A DNA stretch of 9,914 bases from Pseudomonadota bacterium (GTDB lineage Bacteria > Pseudomonadota > Alphaproteobacteria > Acetobacterales > Acetobacteraceae): positions 1 through 9,914 of the forward strand of contig JAJXXT010000088.1 in assembly GCA_021780935.1 (NCBI GenBank). Direction: 5' to 3'. Under the pieces are notes generated by a model, which saw only the letters and a program-made list of their open reading frames with translations, did not search any database and was not told the origin of the DNA. Below, piece by piece: positions 1 to 6,650 of the stretch. Made by a program: the position numbers and the translations under genes. Each line of letters opens with the position of its first letter. The stretch's first letter is position 1.

Positions 1-1063
1 GGTCGAAGCGGCGCGCCCGCGCCAAGCCGGCGGCACCGAGCGCGGCGCGCCGGTCCGGATCGCGGGCCAGGGCGATGAGCGCGGCGGCGATCGCGGCGGG
101 ATCGTCCGGATCGATGACCAGCGCCGCCCCGCCCGCGACCTCGGGCAGGCCGCCGCGGTCGGAACAGACCAGCGCCGCGCCGCTGGCCATCGCCTCCAGC
201 GCGGTGAGGCCGAACGGCTCCGGCCAGCGGCTCGGCACCACGACGATGGCGGCGCGCGCCATCGCCGCCAGCACCTCCGGATGCGGACGATAGCCGCGCA
301 GAACCACCCCGGCTGCCTCGGCCCGCGGCCGCAGCGCGCGGAGGAAGGGTGTTTCGGGACTGCCGGGGCCGAAGCGGTCGGCGCCGATCATCTCCGCGCG
401 CCAGCCGGGCAGCGCCGGCAGGGCGGCGGCGCAGGCGGTGACGAAGCTGTCCGCGCCCTTGTCGGCGACGACGCGCCCGGCGAACAGGATCAGCGCCTCG
501 CGCGGTTCGGCCGGCGGCGGCAGAGCGTCGAGATCGAGGCAGTTCGGCAGCAGGGCGACGGCAGCCTCGTCAACGCCCAGCCCTTCGAGCAGCCGGCCGC
601 GCAGAAAGCGCGAGACTGTGGCGACACCGGCGAGCCTGCCGAGCAACGCCGCCCGCTCGGCGGCGCTGCGGGCGGCGGGCATGGATTGCGGGTCGTTGTG
701 CAGCACGAGCCCGACCGGGTACGGCAGGCAGCCCGCGAGGAACAGCGCGATGTCCGGCCGGTTATGGACCTCGACGAGGTCGGGCGGCTCGGCCCGCAGC
801 GCGGCGAGGGCGGCGGCGGCGTAGCGGCGGGCGAAGGGCGCGGGCGGCCAGAAGGACGGCACGAGTGCGCGGAAGAGCGGCGCGGTGAAGGCCGGTGTCG
901 GCGGCGCGGCGCCGAGCACCAGCGGCGCGAAGCCATCCGGCTCGGCGTTCAGCATCCGCACCAGGAGCCCGATCGCGCCGGTCGCCGCCGGGGCGAAGGC
1001 CTCGCGCGGGGGCAGCAGCACGGCGACGCGCCGCCTTGCCAAGCCGCCGCCGGCGTCTAGCAT
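1..1063 (-). CDS. GT4-family glycosyltransferase, C-terminus cut by window edge
   Basis: Reading the minus strand from ATG at 1063 gives an uninterrupted frame of 354 codons that leaves the window at base 1. The protein has the two-Rossmann-lobe layout of GT-B glycosyltransferases. The N-lobe begins RRVAVLLPPREAF (residues 11-23) and contains VEVHNRP (97-103). The C-lobe begins with LFAGRVVADKG (193-203), the nucleotide-phosphate loop. It continues to PEPFGLTALEAMASG (281-295), which holds the E-x7-E motif (E282, E290) that binds the donor sugar nucleotide in GT4 retaining enzymes. The end is typical of the family, so probably only a few tens of residues are missing. It should transfer a sugar from a nucleotide donor in the cytoplasm, probably for a surface glycan; the acceptor cannot be told. 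Neither start has a good Shine-Dalgarno site. An in-frame ATG at 1087 would add eight residues and overlap the divergent neighbour's start codon. Confidence 0.85.
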   Translation of the reverse strand, partial: MLDAGGGLARRRVAVLLPPREAFAPAATGAIGLLVRMLNAEPDGFAPLVLGAAPPTPAFTAPLFRALVPSFWPPAPFARRYAAAALAALRAEPPDLVEVHNRPDIALFLAGCLPYPVGLVLHNDPQSMPAARSAAERAALLGRLAGVATVSRFLRGRLLEGLGVDEAAVALLPNCLDLDALPPPAEPREALILFAGRVVADKGADSFVTACAAALPALPGWRAEMIGADRFGPGSPETPFLRALRPRAEAAGVVLRGYRPHPEVLAAMARAAIVVVPSRWPEPFGLTALEAMASGAALVCSDRGGLPEVAGGAALVIDPDDPAAIAAALIALARDPDRRAALGAAGLARARRFD

Positions 1064-1071
1064 CGAGCCGT

Positions 1072-1077
1072 AGGAGG
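1072..1077 (+). promoter_or_regulatory. Ribosome binding site of the YciI-like gene
   Basis: AGGAGG lies 8 bases before ATG 1086 and fixes that start. It sits inside the gap of about 22 bases between two divergent start codons, so the promoters of both genes must lie within each other's coding sequence. Confidence 0.75.
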
Positions 1078-1085
1078 AACCCGCC

Positions 1086-1382
1086 ATGCCCTATCTCATC
1101 GAAACCTACGACCGTCCCGGCCACGCCCAAACGCGCGCCGATCACCGGGCCGCCCATATCGCGTATCTCGACGCAAACAAAGCCAGCCTGCTGGCTTGCG
1201 GCGCCAAGCTCAGCGACGATGACGCAAGCGCGCTCGGCGGGGTCTATCTGCTCGATGTCGAGACCCGCGCCGCGGCCGAGGCCTTCATCGCCGCCGACCC
1301 GTTCACCCGCGCCGACCTCTTCGACCGCGTCGAGATCACCCGCTGGCGCAAGGCGTATCTGGACGGCCGGAGCTATCTCTGA
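1086..1382 (+). CDS. YciI-like (YCII-related domain) protein
   Basis: This 98-residue protein is the usual length for the family and is one YCII-related domain of the ferredoxin-like alpha+beta barrel fold. The visible hallmarks are an opening beta strand MPYLIETYDRPG, the helix R-A-D-H-R-A-A-H (H20 and H24), the strand GGVYLLDVET (51-60) and the signature DPFTRADLF (71-79). In characterised relatives a conserved His/Asp pair lines a putative active site, but no general reaction is established, so the function is open. It is cytoplasmic, with no signal peptide. A strong AGGAGG supports the start. The gene is divergent from the glycosyltransferase and 141 bases upstream of the peroxidase on the same strand; a functional link to either is not shown. 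Confidence 0.85.
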   Translation: MPYLIETYDRPGHAQTRADHRAAHIAYLDANKASLLACGAKLSDDDASALGGVYLLDVETRAAAEAFIAADPFTRADLFDRVEITRWRKAYLDGRSYL

Positions 1383-1512
1383 GCGCGCGCAACTGCGAAG
1401 GACTTGCATCGCGCGGTCAATGGCTTGGGCGTCCCGCGCAACCCTGCCATACGCGGGCGGGCATGCCGCGATTGTTGCGATGCAGTATCCTATCCGCGAG
1501 TTGAACGTGGCC

Positions 1513-1518
1513 AGGAGA
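1513..1518 (+). promoter_or_regulatory. Ribosome binding site deciding the peroxidase start
   Basis: AGGAGA lies 5 bases before ATG 1524. The frame stays open upstream to an ATG at 1404, but that extension encodes a cysteine- and arginine-rich stretch with no family resemblance and would bury the signal peptide. ATG 1524 is therefore chosen. Confidence 0.7.
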
Positions 1519-1523
1519 TCGTC

Positions 1524-2567
1524 ATGCGTCTCGTGCCTCTCACGCTCGCCTTCGGTGCCGCCCTCGTCCTCGCCCTGCCGCCCGCCCGGGCCGAAGATCC
1601 GCTCCGCGCCCAGGCGAAGCAGCTCTTCGGCGTGATCCCGGAGATCGCCCCGGAAGTGCCGGACAACCCGACAACGCCGGCCAAGGTCGATCTCGGGCGC
1701 ATGCTCTATTTCGACCCGCGCCTGTCCGAGAGCCACAATATCAGCTGCAATTCCTGCCACCTGATCGGCCTCGGCGGGGCCGACGGGCGGGCCAATTCGA
1801 TCGGCCACAACTGGCAGCACGGCGCGCGCAACGCACCGACCGTGTTCAACGCCATGTTCAACACGGCGCAGTTCTGGGACGGCCGCGCCAAGGACCTGAA
1901 GGAGCAGGCCGGCGGCCCGATCGTCAATCCGATCGAGATGAGCATCACCAAGAGCCACGCCGTGGCGCAGCTCAAGGGCATCCCCGGCTACGTCACCGCG
2001 TTCAAGGCCGCCTTCCCCGGCGATGCCGACCCGATCACCTACGGCAATATCGAGCGCGCGATCGCCGTTTTCGAATCGACCCTGATCACCCCTGATGCGC
2101 CGTTCGATCTCTGGCTCAAGGGCGACGACGCCGCGCTCTCCGGGCCGGCCAAGAAGGGGCTCGCGACCTTCATCGATGCCGGCTGCGCGGCCTGCCATAA
2201 CGGCATCAACATCGGCGGGCGGATGTATGCGCCGTTCGGCGTCGTCGAGAAGCCGGGCTGGGAATATCTGCCGCCCAACGACCACGGCCGCCTCGCCGTC
2301 ACCAACACGGTCGCCGACGACTATGTCTTCAAGGTTCCCGGCCTGCGCAACGTCGCGCTCACCGCGCCCTATTTCCACTCGGGCTCGGCCTGGAGTCTGA
2401 CCCAGGCGGTGACGGTGATGGCCCGCTCGCAGCTCGGCAAGACCCTGTCGGACAGCGAGATCCAGGACATCGTCGCCTTCCTCGACAGCCTCACCGGCAA
2501 GCAGCCGCAGGTCGTCTTCCCGATCCTGCCCCCGAGCGTGGCGACGACGCCGCAGCCGGTCGAATAG
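1524..2567 (+). CDS. Di-haem cytochrome c peroxidase (CcpA type), periplasmic
   Basis: The 347-residue precursor has a Sec signal peptide (residues 1-23, ending ARA). The mature enzyme should reduce H2O2 to water in the periplasm with electrons from cytochrome c. There are two haem c sites: CNSCH (75-79) in the N-domain and CAACH (221-225) in the C-domain. Compared with Pseudomonas aeruginosa CcpA as I recall its numbering, every key residue is present at a constant offset of 24: H79, H95 (in SIGHNW), W118 (in QFWDGR), E138 (in NPIEM), H225, H285 (in APYFHSG) and M299. Met299 as axial ligand argues for a true peroxidase rather than MauG, which has tyrosine there. It is the first gene of a plus-strand block, 139 bases ahead of the beta-propeller gene. 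Confidence 0.93.
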   Translation: MRLVPLTLAFGAALVLALPPARAEDPLRAQAKQLFGVIPEIAPEVPDNPTTPAKVDLGRMLYFDPRLSESHNISCNSCHLIGLGGADGRANSIGHNWQHGARNAPTVFNAMFNTAQFWDGRAKDLKEQAGGPIVNPIEMSITKSHAVAQLKGIPGYVTAFKAAFPGDADPITYGNIERAIAVFESTLITPDAPFDLWLKGDDAALSGPAKKGLATFIDAGCAACHNGINIGGRMYAPFGVVEKPGWEYLPPNDHGRLAVTNTVADDYVFKVPGLRNVALTAPYFHSGSAWSLTQAVTVMARSQLGKTLSDSEIQDIVAFLDSLTGKQPQVVFPILPPSVATTPQPVE

Positions 2568-2694
2568 CGGCTCGTACGTAATCTCCGCAACTCGCCGGAA
2601 GCGTCTGCCCGTGTTATCGAATGGAGGTTCCGGCTGGACGGATGGGCACAAGCCTGACGTCCGGCCGCATTGATGGGCCAGGCGCATTCGAGGA

Positions 2695-2700
2695 AAGGAG
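2695..2700 (+). promoter_or_regulatory. Ribosome binding site of the beta-propeller gene
   Basis: AAGGAG lies 6 bases before ATG 2707 and agrees with the signal peptide start. The rest of the 2568-2706 gap shows no convincing promoter or terminator. Only a weak imperfect inverted repeat is visible, around 2632-2640 and 2659-2666. Confidence 0.6.
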
Positions 2701-2706
2701 CTTGCC

Positions 2707-3735
2707 ATGCGGCGATGGAGGCGGAGCGGCGCGCGGGCCGCGGCGGTGGCCGCGTTTCTGGCCGTGCCTCTGGCCGCGATTCCGGGCGCCCGGCTCCGGG
2801 CCGCCGGGCCGCCGGCGGCCGCTGGGCTCGCCTTCGTCGTCAACTCCGCGGAGGCCTCGCTCAGCGTCATCGATATCACCACCGGCCAGGAACTGCGCCG
2901 CATCCCGGTGCAGCGCGAGCCGCACCACATGGCGCTGAGCCCGGATCACGCCTCGCTGCTGGTCGGCGACACCGTCGGCAACACGGTCTATTTTCTCGAC
3001 CCCCGCAGCGGCGCGGTGCAGCGCCAGGTCACGATCAGCGATCCCTACCAGCTCCAGTTCAGCCCGGACGGAAAATGGCTGGTGGTGAACGGACTGGCGC
3101 GCAACCAGGTGGACATCTACGACGCCGCCAGCCTGCAGCTCGCCCACCGCGTGGCGCTGGCGGCGATGCCGAGCCACGCCAATTTCACGCCCGATTCGAA
3201 AATCGTGTTCGTCTCCCTTCAGCGCACCAACCGGCTCGCCGCGATCGAGGTCGCCAGCGGCCGCGTGCTGTGGAACGTCGATGTCGGCGCGACCCCGGCG
3301 GGGGTGCTGTTCCATGACGGCGAGGTGCTCGTCGGCCTGATGGGTGACAACGCGATCGGCGTGGTGGACGCCGCCGACGGCCACATCCGCCGGCGCATCC
3401 CGACCGGACGCGGCGCACACAACCTGTTCCTGTCCCCAGACGGCCGCTTCATCTACGCCACCAACCGCGTCGACAGCACGATCTCGGTGCTCGATGCCCA
3501 CACGCTGCATGTCGAGCGCAGCTTCGCCGTGAGCGGCGGCCCGGACGATCTCGATTTCGCCCCGGACGGGATGATCTGGGCGACGCGGCGCTTCGCCCAT
3601 TCGGTGGCGATCATCGACCCGGTCAGCGGCACCTGGCGCGTCATTCCGGCTGGGCGCTCGCCGCACGGCATCTGGCTCAACACCCACGACAGCTTCCCGC
3701 CCGCCGGCGCAACGGCGCCGCGCAAACTCTCCTGA
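2707..3735 (+). CDS. Secreted YVTN/YncE-family beta-propeller protein
   Basis: This 342-residue protein has an arginine-rich n-region (MRRWRR) and a hydrophobic core to about residue 33, predicting export. The rest is a run of propeller blades whose turns repeat the S/T-P-D-x pattern: LSPDHASLLVG (77-87), FSPDGKWLVVNG (118-129), FTPDSKIVFVS (160-170), LSPDGRFIYATN (242-253) and FAPDGMIWATR (284-294). Between these are strands such as LSVIDITTG, VDIYDAASLQ and ISVLDAHTL. This layout is characteristic of YVTN-repeat (YncE-like) propellers. They are usually non-enzymatic binding or scaffold proteins, and the ligand is unknown. It lies between a di-haem peroxidase and a desaturase, with only 5 bases to the latter, so co-translation is likely. 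No haem or metal motif is visible, and it is not PQQ-like: the Trp docking repeats are absent. Confidence 0.85.
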   Translation: MRRWRRSGARAAAVAAFLAVPLAAIPGARLRAAGPPAAAGLAFVVNSAEASLSVIDITTGQELRRIPVQREPHHMALSPDHASLLVGDTVGNTVYFLDPRSGAVQRQVTISDPYQLQFSPDGKWLVVNGLARNQVDIYDAASLQLAHRVALAAMPSHANFTPDSKIVFVSLQRTNRLAAIEVASGRVLWNVDVGATPAGVLFHDGEVLVGLMGDNAIGVVDAADGHIRRRIPTGRGAHNLFLSPDGRFIYATNRVDSTISVLDAHTLHVERSFAVSGGPDDLDFAPDGMIWATRRFAHSVAIIDPVSGTWRVIPAGRSPHGIWLNTHDSFPPAGATAPRKLS

Positions 3736-3740
3736 GCCGC

Positions 3741-4676
3741 GTGACCGACCCGTTCGATACCCTCGCCGGCTGGATCGAGGAGCATCTGCTGCTCCCGCTG
3801 CTCTACGCCATCGGCGGCATGGCGTGGGAGGATGTCGCGTATGGCTGGGCGCTGTTCGCCGTCTATGGCGCGGCGCAGGTGGGGCTGATGTATGCCCTCT
3901 GCGTGCCGCTGGAACGCTGGCGGCCGGTGGAACGCTGGGCGAACCGGCGCGCCGTGCTGACGGACGTGCTCTACACGCTGATCGCGCGCATCGGCGTGCT
4001 GCCGCTGGTGACGTTCGTTGCCTTCTATCGCATCCAGGTCGGGCTGAATGGCTGGCTCACCGACCATGGCTACGTGCCGCCGACGCTGGAGCGCTTCGTG
4101 CCGGCGCTGCTCGGGCACCCCTACGTGACATTCGTGATCTATGCCCTGGTGCTCGACTTCGCCGATTACTGGCGCCACCGTCTCTCGCACCGGTTCCGGT
4201 GGTGGTATGCGCTGCATGCGCTGCACCACGCGCAGCGGCAGATGACCTTCTGGTCCGACGACCGCAACCATCTGCTCGACGATTTCATCGCCGCGCTGTG
4301 GTTCGGCGTCATCGCGCTCGCCATCGGCGTGCCGCCGCTGCAATTCCCTCTGCTGGTGCTGGTGCTGCGCTTCCTCGAAAGCCTGTCCCACGCCAATGCG
4401 CGCCTGTCCTTCGGCCGGCTCGGCGAACGGCTGCTGATCTCGCCGCGCTTCCATCGCGCCCATCACGGCGTGCTCGCCGCCGGGCAGCGAAGCTGCAACT
4501 ACGGCGCTGTTTTCCCGTTCTGGGACATGGCCTTCGGCACCGCGGATTTCAGCCGCGACTACCCGGCCACGGGCGACCCTGACGCCGAAGAGTCGCTTGC
4601 CAGTGGCGGCTATCTGGCGCAGCAATGGGCCGGGCTTCGCGGCCTCGTGGCCGCCTTCGGGGGAGTGCGATCGTGA
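3741..4676 (+). CDS. Sterol desaturase / fatty acid hydroxylase family membrane protein
   Basis: This 311-residue protein has several hydrophobic spans (about 34-55, 76-98, 127-141 and 183-211) and the histidine set of di-iron membrane hydroxylases: HRLSH (146-150), HALHH (159-163) and HRAHH (238-242), with extra histidines H177 and H217. This matches the sterol desaturase/fatty acid hydroxylase superfamily. Such enzymes use O2 and two irons to hydroxylate or desaturate a lipid in the inner membrane. The substrate cannot be read from the sequence; a hopanoid, carotenoid or acyl chain are all possible. The start is GTG 3741, 5 bases after the propeller stop and without a clear Shine-Dalgarno site, suggesting translational coupling. 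ATG 3819 is an alternative but would remove the first segment. Confidence 0.88.
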   Translation: MTDPFDTLAGWIEEHLLLPLLYAIGGMAWEDVAYGWALFAVYGAAQVGLMYALCVPLERWRPVERWANRRAVLTDVLYTLIARIGVLPLVTFVAFYRIQVGLNGWLTDHGYVPPTLERFVPALLGHPYVTFVIYALVLDFADYWRHRLSHRFRWWYALHALHHAQRQMTFWSDDRNHLLDDFIAALWFGVIALAIGVPPLQFPLLVLVLRFLESLSHANARLSFGRLGERLLISPRFHRAHHGVLAAGQRSCNYGAVFPFWDMAFGTADFSRDYPATGDPDAEESLASGGYLAQQWAGLRGLVAAFGGVRS

Positions 4677-4692
4677 CGATGACGGGTGTGGG

Positions 4693-5076
4693 ATGACGGC
4701 GCTTTCGGCACGGAGGATGCTCGCCGGCCTGGCCGTGGCGCCGGTGCTGGCGATGAGCGGATGCGCCGGACCGCAGGAATATGTGCACTACCGCTGCAGT
4801 CACGGCGCCCGCCTGAATGTCAGCTTCCAGACCAGCGCGCACACCGTCACCATCAACGACATGGTCGGCCAGCAGCATGTGCTGCGGGAGGTCTCCTCCG
4901 ACGGCACCCAGACCGTCTATCAGGACGTCGCCGTCCGCTTCGTGCGCGACGGCAACACCGCCGAGTACAGCAGCATCCAAGGGGTTCGACGCGACTTGAG
5001 CTGCGTCGCCGAACAGCCGGTCACGTCAGCCACGCCGGCGTGGGGAGATTCTTCGCCCTCAGGAAATCCGGGTTGA
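4693..5076 (+). CDS. Small lipoprotein, MliC-like (C-type lysozyme inhibitor family)
   Basis: This 127-residue protein has a lipoprotein signal peptide ending VLAMSGC, with Cys24 as the lipidation site. The mature domain follows the MliC pattern: Y-R-C-S-H-G (33-38), alternating strands LNVSF and TVTIND, then L-x-x-x-x-S-S-D-G (64-71), a Tyr at 76, F-x-x-x-G-x-x-A/E (83-91) and a closing Cys at 104 that would pair with Cys35. Family members inhibit C-type lysozyme from the outer membrane or periplasm, but many relatives are untested. ATG 4693 is preferred over more upstream frame positions because it begins the signal peptide; its Shine-Dalgarno site is weak. It follows the desaturase by 16 bases. 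The last 18 codons or so lie beyond the domain and overlap the convergent cysteine synthase gene. Confidence 0.72.
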   Translation: MTALSARRMLAGLAVAPVLAMSGCAGPQEYVHYRCSHGARLNVSFQTSAHTVTINDMVGQQHVLREVSSDGTQTVYQDVAVRFVRDGNTAEYSSIQGVRRDLSCVAEQPVTSATPAWGDSSPSGNPG

Positions 5077-6034
5077 ACAGCTTGGACTGGTAGCGCGCGC
5101 CGCCGTCGCAGAGGATCGTCGCCACGGTGTGGCCGGGGCCGAGCGCGCGGGCGATACGGATGGAAGCCGCGACGTTCAGCCCGGCCGAGCCGCCCACCGA
5201 GAGGCCTTCGTGGATGAGCAGGTCGAACACCTGTTCCAGCGCCTCCGCGTCCGGGATGCGCTCGGCATCGTCGATCGGCGCGCCCTCGAGATTGCCCGGG
5301 ACGCGGGACTGGCCGATGCCCTCGGTGATCGAACTGCCGCTGACGGTGAGGTCGCCGTTTTTGACCCAGCCATAGAGCCCGCTGCCCTCGGGATCGGCGA
5401 GGACGATGCGCACCCGCGGACTGCGCTCCTTCAGCGCCATCGCCACGCCGGCCAGCGTGCCGCCGGTGCCGCAGGCGCAGGTGAACGCGTCCAGCTTGCC
5501 TTGCGTCTGCTCCCAGATCTCGCGCCCGGTGGTGAGGCGGTGGCCCTCCCGGTTGGCGGGGTTGTCGAACTGATTGGCCCAGACGGCGCCGATCTCCTCG
5601 GCCAGGCGGCGCGAGACGTGGACGTAATTGCCGGGATCGCGGTACGGCTTCGCCGGCACCAGGCGCAGATCGGCCCCGATCATGCGCAGGAAGTCGATCT
5701 TCTCCCGGCTCTGGGTCTCCGGCATGACGATGACGCTGCGGTAGCCGCGCGCGTTGCCGACCAGGGTGAGGCCGATGCCGGTATTGCCGGCGGTGCCCTC
5801 GACGATGGTGCCGCCGGGCTTGAGCAGGCCGCGCTGCTCGGCGTCCAGGATGATCGCCAGGCCGGCACGATCCTTCACCGAGCCGCCGGGGTTCATGAAT
5901 TCGGCCTTGCCCAGGATGGTGCATCCGGTCGCCTCCGAGGCGCGGCGCAGACGGATCAAGGGCGTGTTGCCGATGGCGCCGATGAGCCCATCCACGGGGT
6001 GCGCAAAGGGATGCAGCGACGGGGGTGCGCTCAT
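5021..6034 (-). CDS. cysK: Cysteine synthase-like PLP enzyme (CysK/CBS family)
   Basis: This 337-residue cytoplasmic enzyme belongs to fold-type II PLP enzymes. It is expected to make cysteine from O-acetylserine and sulfide. The core motifs are IGNTPLIRL (21-29), NPGGSVKDR (48-56) with Schiff-base Lys54, the substrate loop EGTAGNTGIGL (79-89), the phosphate-binding loop GTGGTLAG (189-196) and SVGGSAGLN (279-287), where Ser283 should contact the pyridine nitrogen. The usual loop is TSGNTG, so Ala82 replaces a serine that contacts substrate. This may mark a subclass, and cystathionine synthase-like or other beta-replacement activity cannot be excluded. Start 6034 is supported by GAGGAG eight bases upstream on the minus strand; an ATG at 6157 would read through the tandem repeat and lacks family similarity. 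The gene overlaps the lipoprotein gene's end by 56 bases and is divergent from a rhodanese. Confidence 0.82.
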   Translation of the reverse strand: MSAPPSLHPFAHPVDGLIGAIGNTPLIRLRRASEATGCTILGKAEFMNPGGSVKDRAGLAIILDAEQRGLLKPGGTIVEGTAGNTGIGLTLVGNARGYRSVIVMPETQSREKIDFLRMIGADLRLVPAKPYRDPGNYVHVSRRLAEEIGAVWANQFDNPANREGHRLTTGREIWEQTQGKLDAFTCACGTGGTLAGVAMALKERSPRVRIVLADPEGSGLYGWVKNGDLTVSGSSITEGIGQSRVPGNLEGAPIDDAERIPDAEALEQVFDLLIHEGLSVGGSAGLNVAASIRIARALGPGHTVATILCDGGARYQSKLFNPDFLRAKNLPTPAWLT

Positions 6035-6052
6035 GCCTTGGTCTCCTCGGAT

Positions 6053-6082
6053 GCCAGTATGCGTCTTGCCAGCATGCGTCTT
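6053..6082. repeat. Two 15-bp tandem direct repeats in the cysteine synthase/rhodanese control region
   Basis: GCCAGTATGCGTCTT (6053-6067) is followed immediately by GCCAGCATGCGTCTT (6068-6082), with one mismatch. The pair lies in the 101-base gap between divergent sulfur-metabolism genes and overlaps a possible promoter for the cysteine synthase. It could be a double operator site or a slippage duplication. Confidence 0.8.
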
Positions 6083-6085
6083 GAA
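6056..6085 (-). promoter_or_regulatory. Possible sigma-70-like promoter for the cysteine synthase
   Basis: On the minus strand TTCAAG (6085-6080) and CATACT (6061-6056) are separated by 18 bases. Transcription would begin near 6049, just ahead of the GAGGAG ribosome site. The matches are partial, and the elements are built from the tandem repeat, so this is tentative. Confidence 0.3.
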
Positions 6086-6120
6086 CGCCCCGGTGGGAAG
6101 TGCGATGGGCAGGCGACGGC

Positions 6121-6126
6121 AGGAGG
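6121..6126 (+). promoter_or_regulatory. Ribosome binding site deciding the rhodanese start
   Basis: AGGAGG lies 9 bases before ATG 6136. The in-frame ATG at 6127 touches the site, and the one at 6100 has no site. The first rhodanese-like residues follow 6136 directly. Confidence 0.7.
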
Positions 6127-6135
6127 ATGGGGACG

Positions 6136-6546
6136 ATGATCCGTGACGTGGCGCCACGCGATGCGTGGCAGGCGCTCAGCATCGAGCCGCGCGCGCAGCT
6201 CTGCGATGTGCGCACGGACGCCGAATGGACGTTCGTCGGCCTGCCCGACCTGACGCCGGTGGGCAAGCAGGTGCTGCTGCTGCCATGGCAGACCTACCCG
6301 GCGATGACGGTGGACGCCGATTTCGCCGCCCGGCTGCGCGACGCCGGGCTGGTGCCGGAAGACCCGATCTACTTCATCTGCCGCTCCGGCGCGCGCAGCC
6401 GGGCCGCCGCGATGGCGGCGCGCGAGGCGGGCTTCCTCCATGTCTACAACGTCGCCGACGGGTTCGAGGGCGGGCTCGATGCCGAGGGCCATCGCGGCCA
6501 GCTCGCCGGGTGGAAGGCCGATGGCCTGCCCTGGCGGCAGCGCTGA
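6136..6546 (+). CDS. Single-domain rhodanese-like sulfurtransferase
   Basis: This 136-residue cytoplasmic protein is one rhodanese domain. It opens with a helix and strand leading to LCDVRTDAEW (22-31), the conserved D-V-R-x-x-x-E/W signature. FICRSGARS (80-88) forms the active-site loop, with Cys82 as the persulfide-carrying nucleophile. It ends YNVADGFEGGLD and GWKADGLPW, both typical of the family. The reaction is transfer of sulfane sulfur to a thiophilic acceptor; the in vivo acceptor is unknown. The gene is divergent from a cysteine synthase, giving a sulfur-metabolism pair, and lies 104 bases upstream of the PQQ dehydrogenase on the same strand. A separate promoter candidate lies in that gap, so it need not be part of that operon. 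Confidence 0.9.
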   Translation: MIRDVAPRDAWQALSIEPRAQLCDVRTDAEWTFVGLPDLTPVGKQVLLLPWQTYPAMTVDADFAARLRDAGLVPEDPIYFICRSGARSRAAAMAAREAGFLHVYNVADGFEGGLDAEGHRGQLAGWKADGLPWRQR

Positions 6547-6574
6547 GACCAACCCCGGCACATCGCGGCAAGGG

Positions 6575-6603
6575 TTGCCGCCGCCCCGTTCAGGTGACAT
6601 AAC
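6575..6603 (+). promoter_or_regulatory. Candidate sigma-70 promoter of the PQQ dehydrogenase operon
   Basis: TTGCCG (6575-6580) and CATAAC (6598-6603) are exactly 17 bases apart and each matches four of six consensus positions. They lie 48 bases ahead of ATG 6651, leaving a short leader that contains a small inverted repeat (CGCCG 6611-6615, CGGCG 6622-6626) and the ribosome site GGAGGAA (6640-6646). Confidence 0.4.
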
Positions 6604-6650
6604 TTCCCCACGCCGAGAATACGGCGGCATGAACCACGTGGAGGAACGGT

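Noticed and set aside
1425..1453. A promoter-like pair TTGGGC and CATACG with 17-base spacing ahead of the peroxidase
   Set aside because: Each element matches only three of six consensus positions, which is expected by chance in a region of this size.
1404..1523. A 40-residue N-terminal extension of the peroxidase
   Set aside because: It would place a cysteine- and arginine-rich tail ahead of a good signal peptide. The ribosome site is at 1513-1518.
762..2930. A very long minus-strand open frame (722 codons) spanning several genes
   Set aside because: It is antisense to the YciI, peroxidase and propeller genes, all of which have clear family motifs and ribosome sites. Its translation is arginine- and alanine-rich with no recognisable domain, which is typical of third-position GC in the sense genes.
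1524..3735. A MauG/methylamine dehydrogenase-like pair (peroxidase plus propeller)
   Set aside because: The peroxidase keeps Met299 as axial ligand where MauG has Tyr. The propeller has the YVTN pattern, and no small TTQ-bearing subunit is nearby.
3453..4625. A 390-codon minus-strand frame rich in histidine and glutamine
   Set aside because: It is the antisense shadow of the desaturase and propeller genes. Its low-complexity composition follows from their codon bias.
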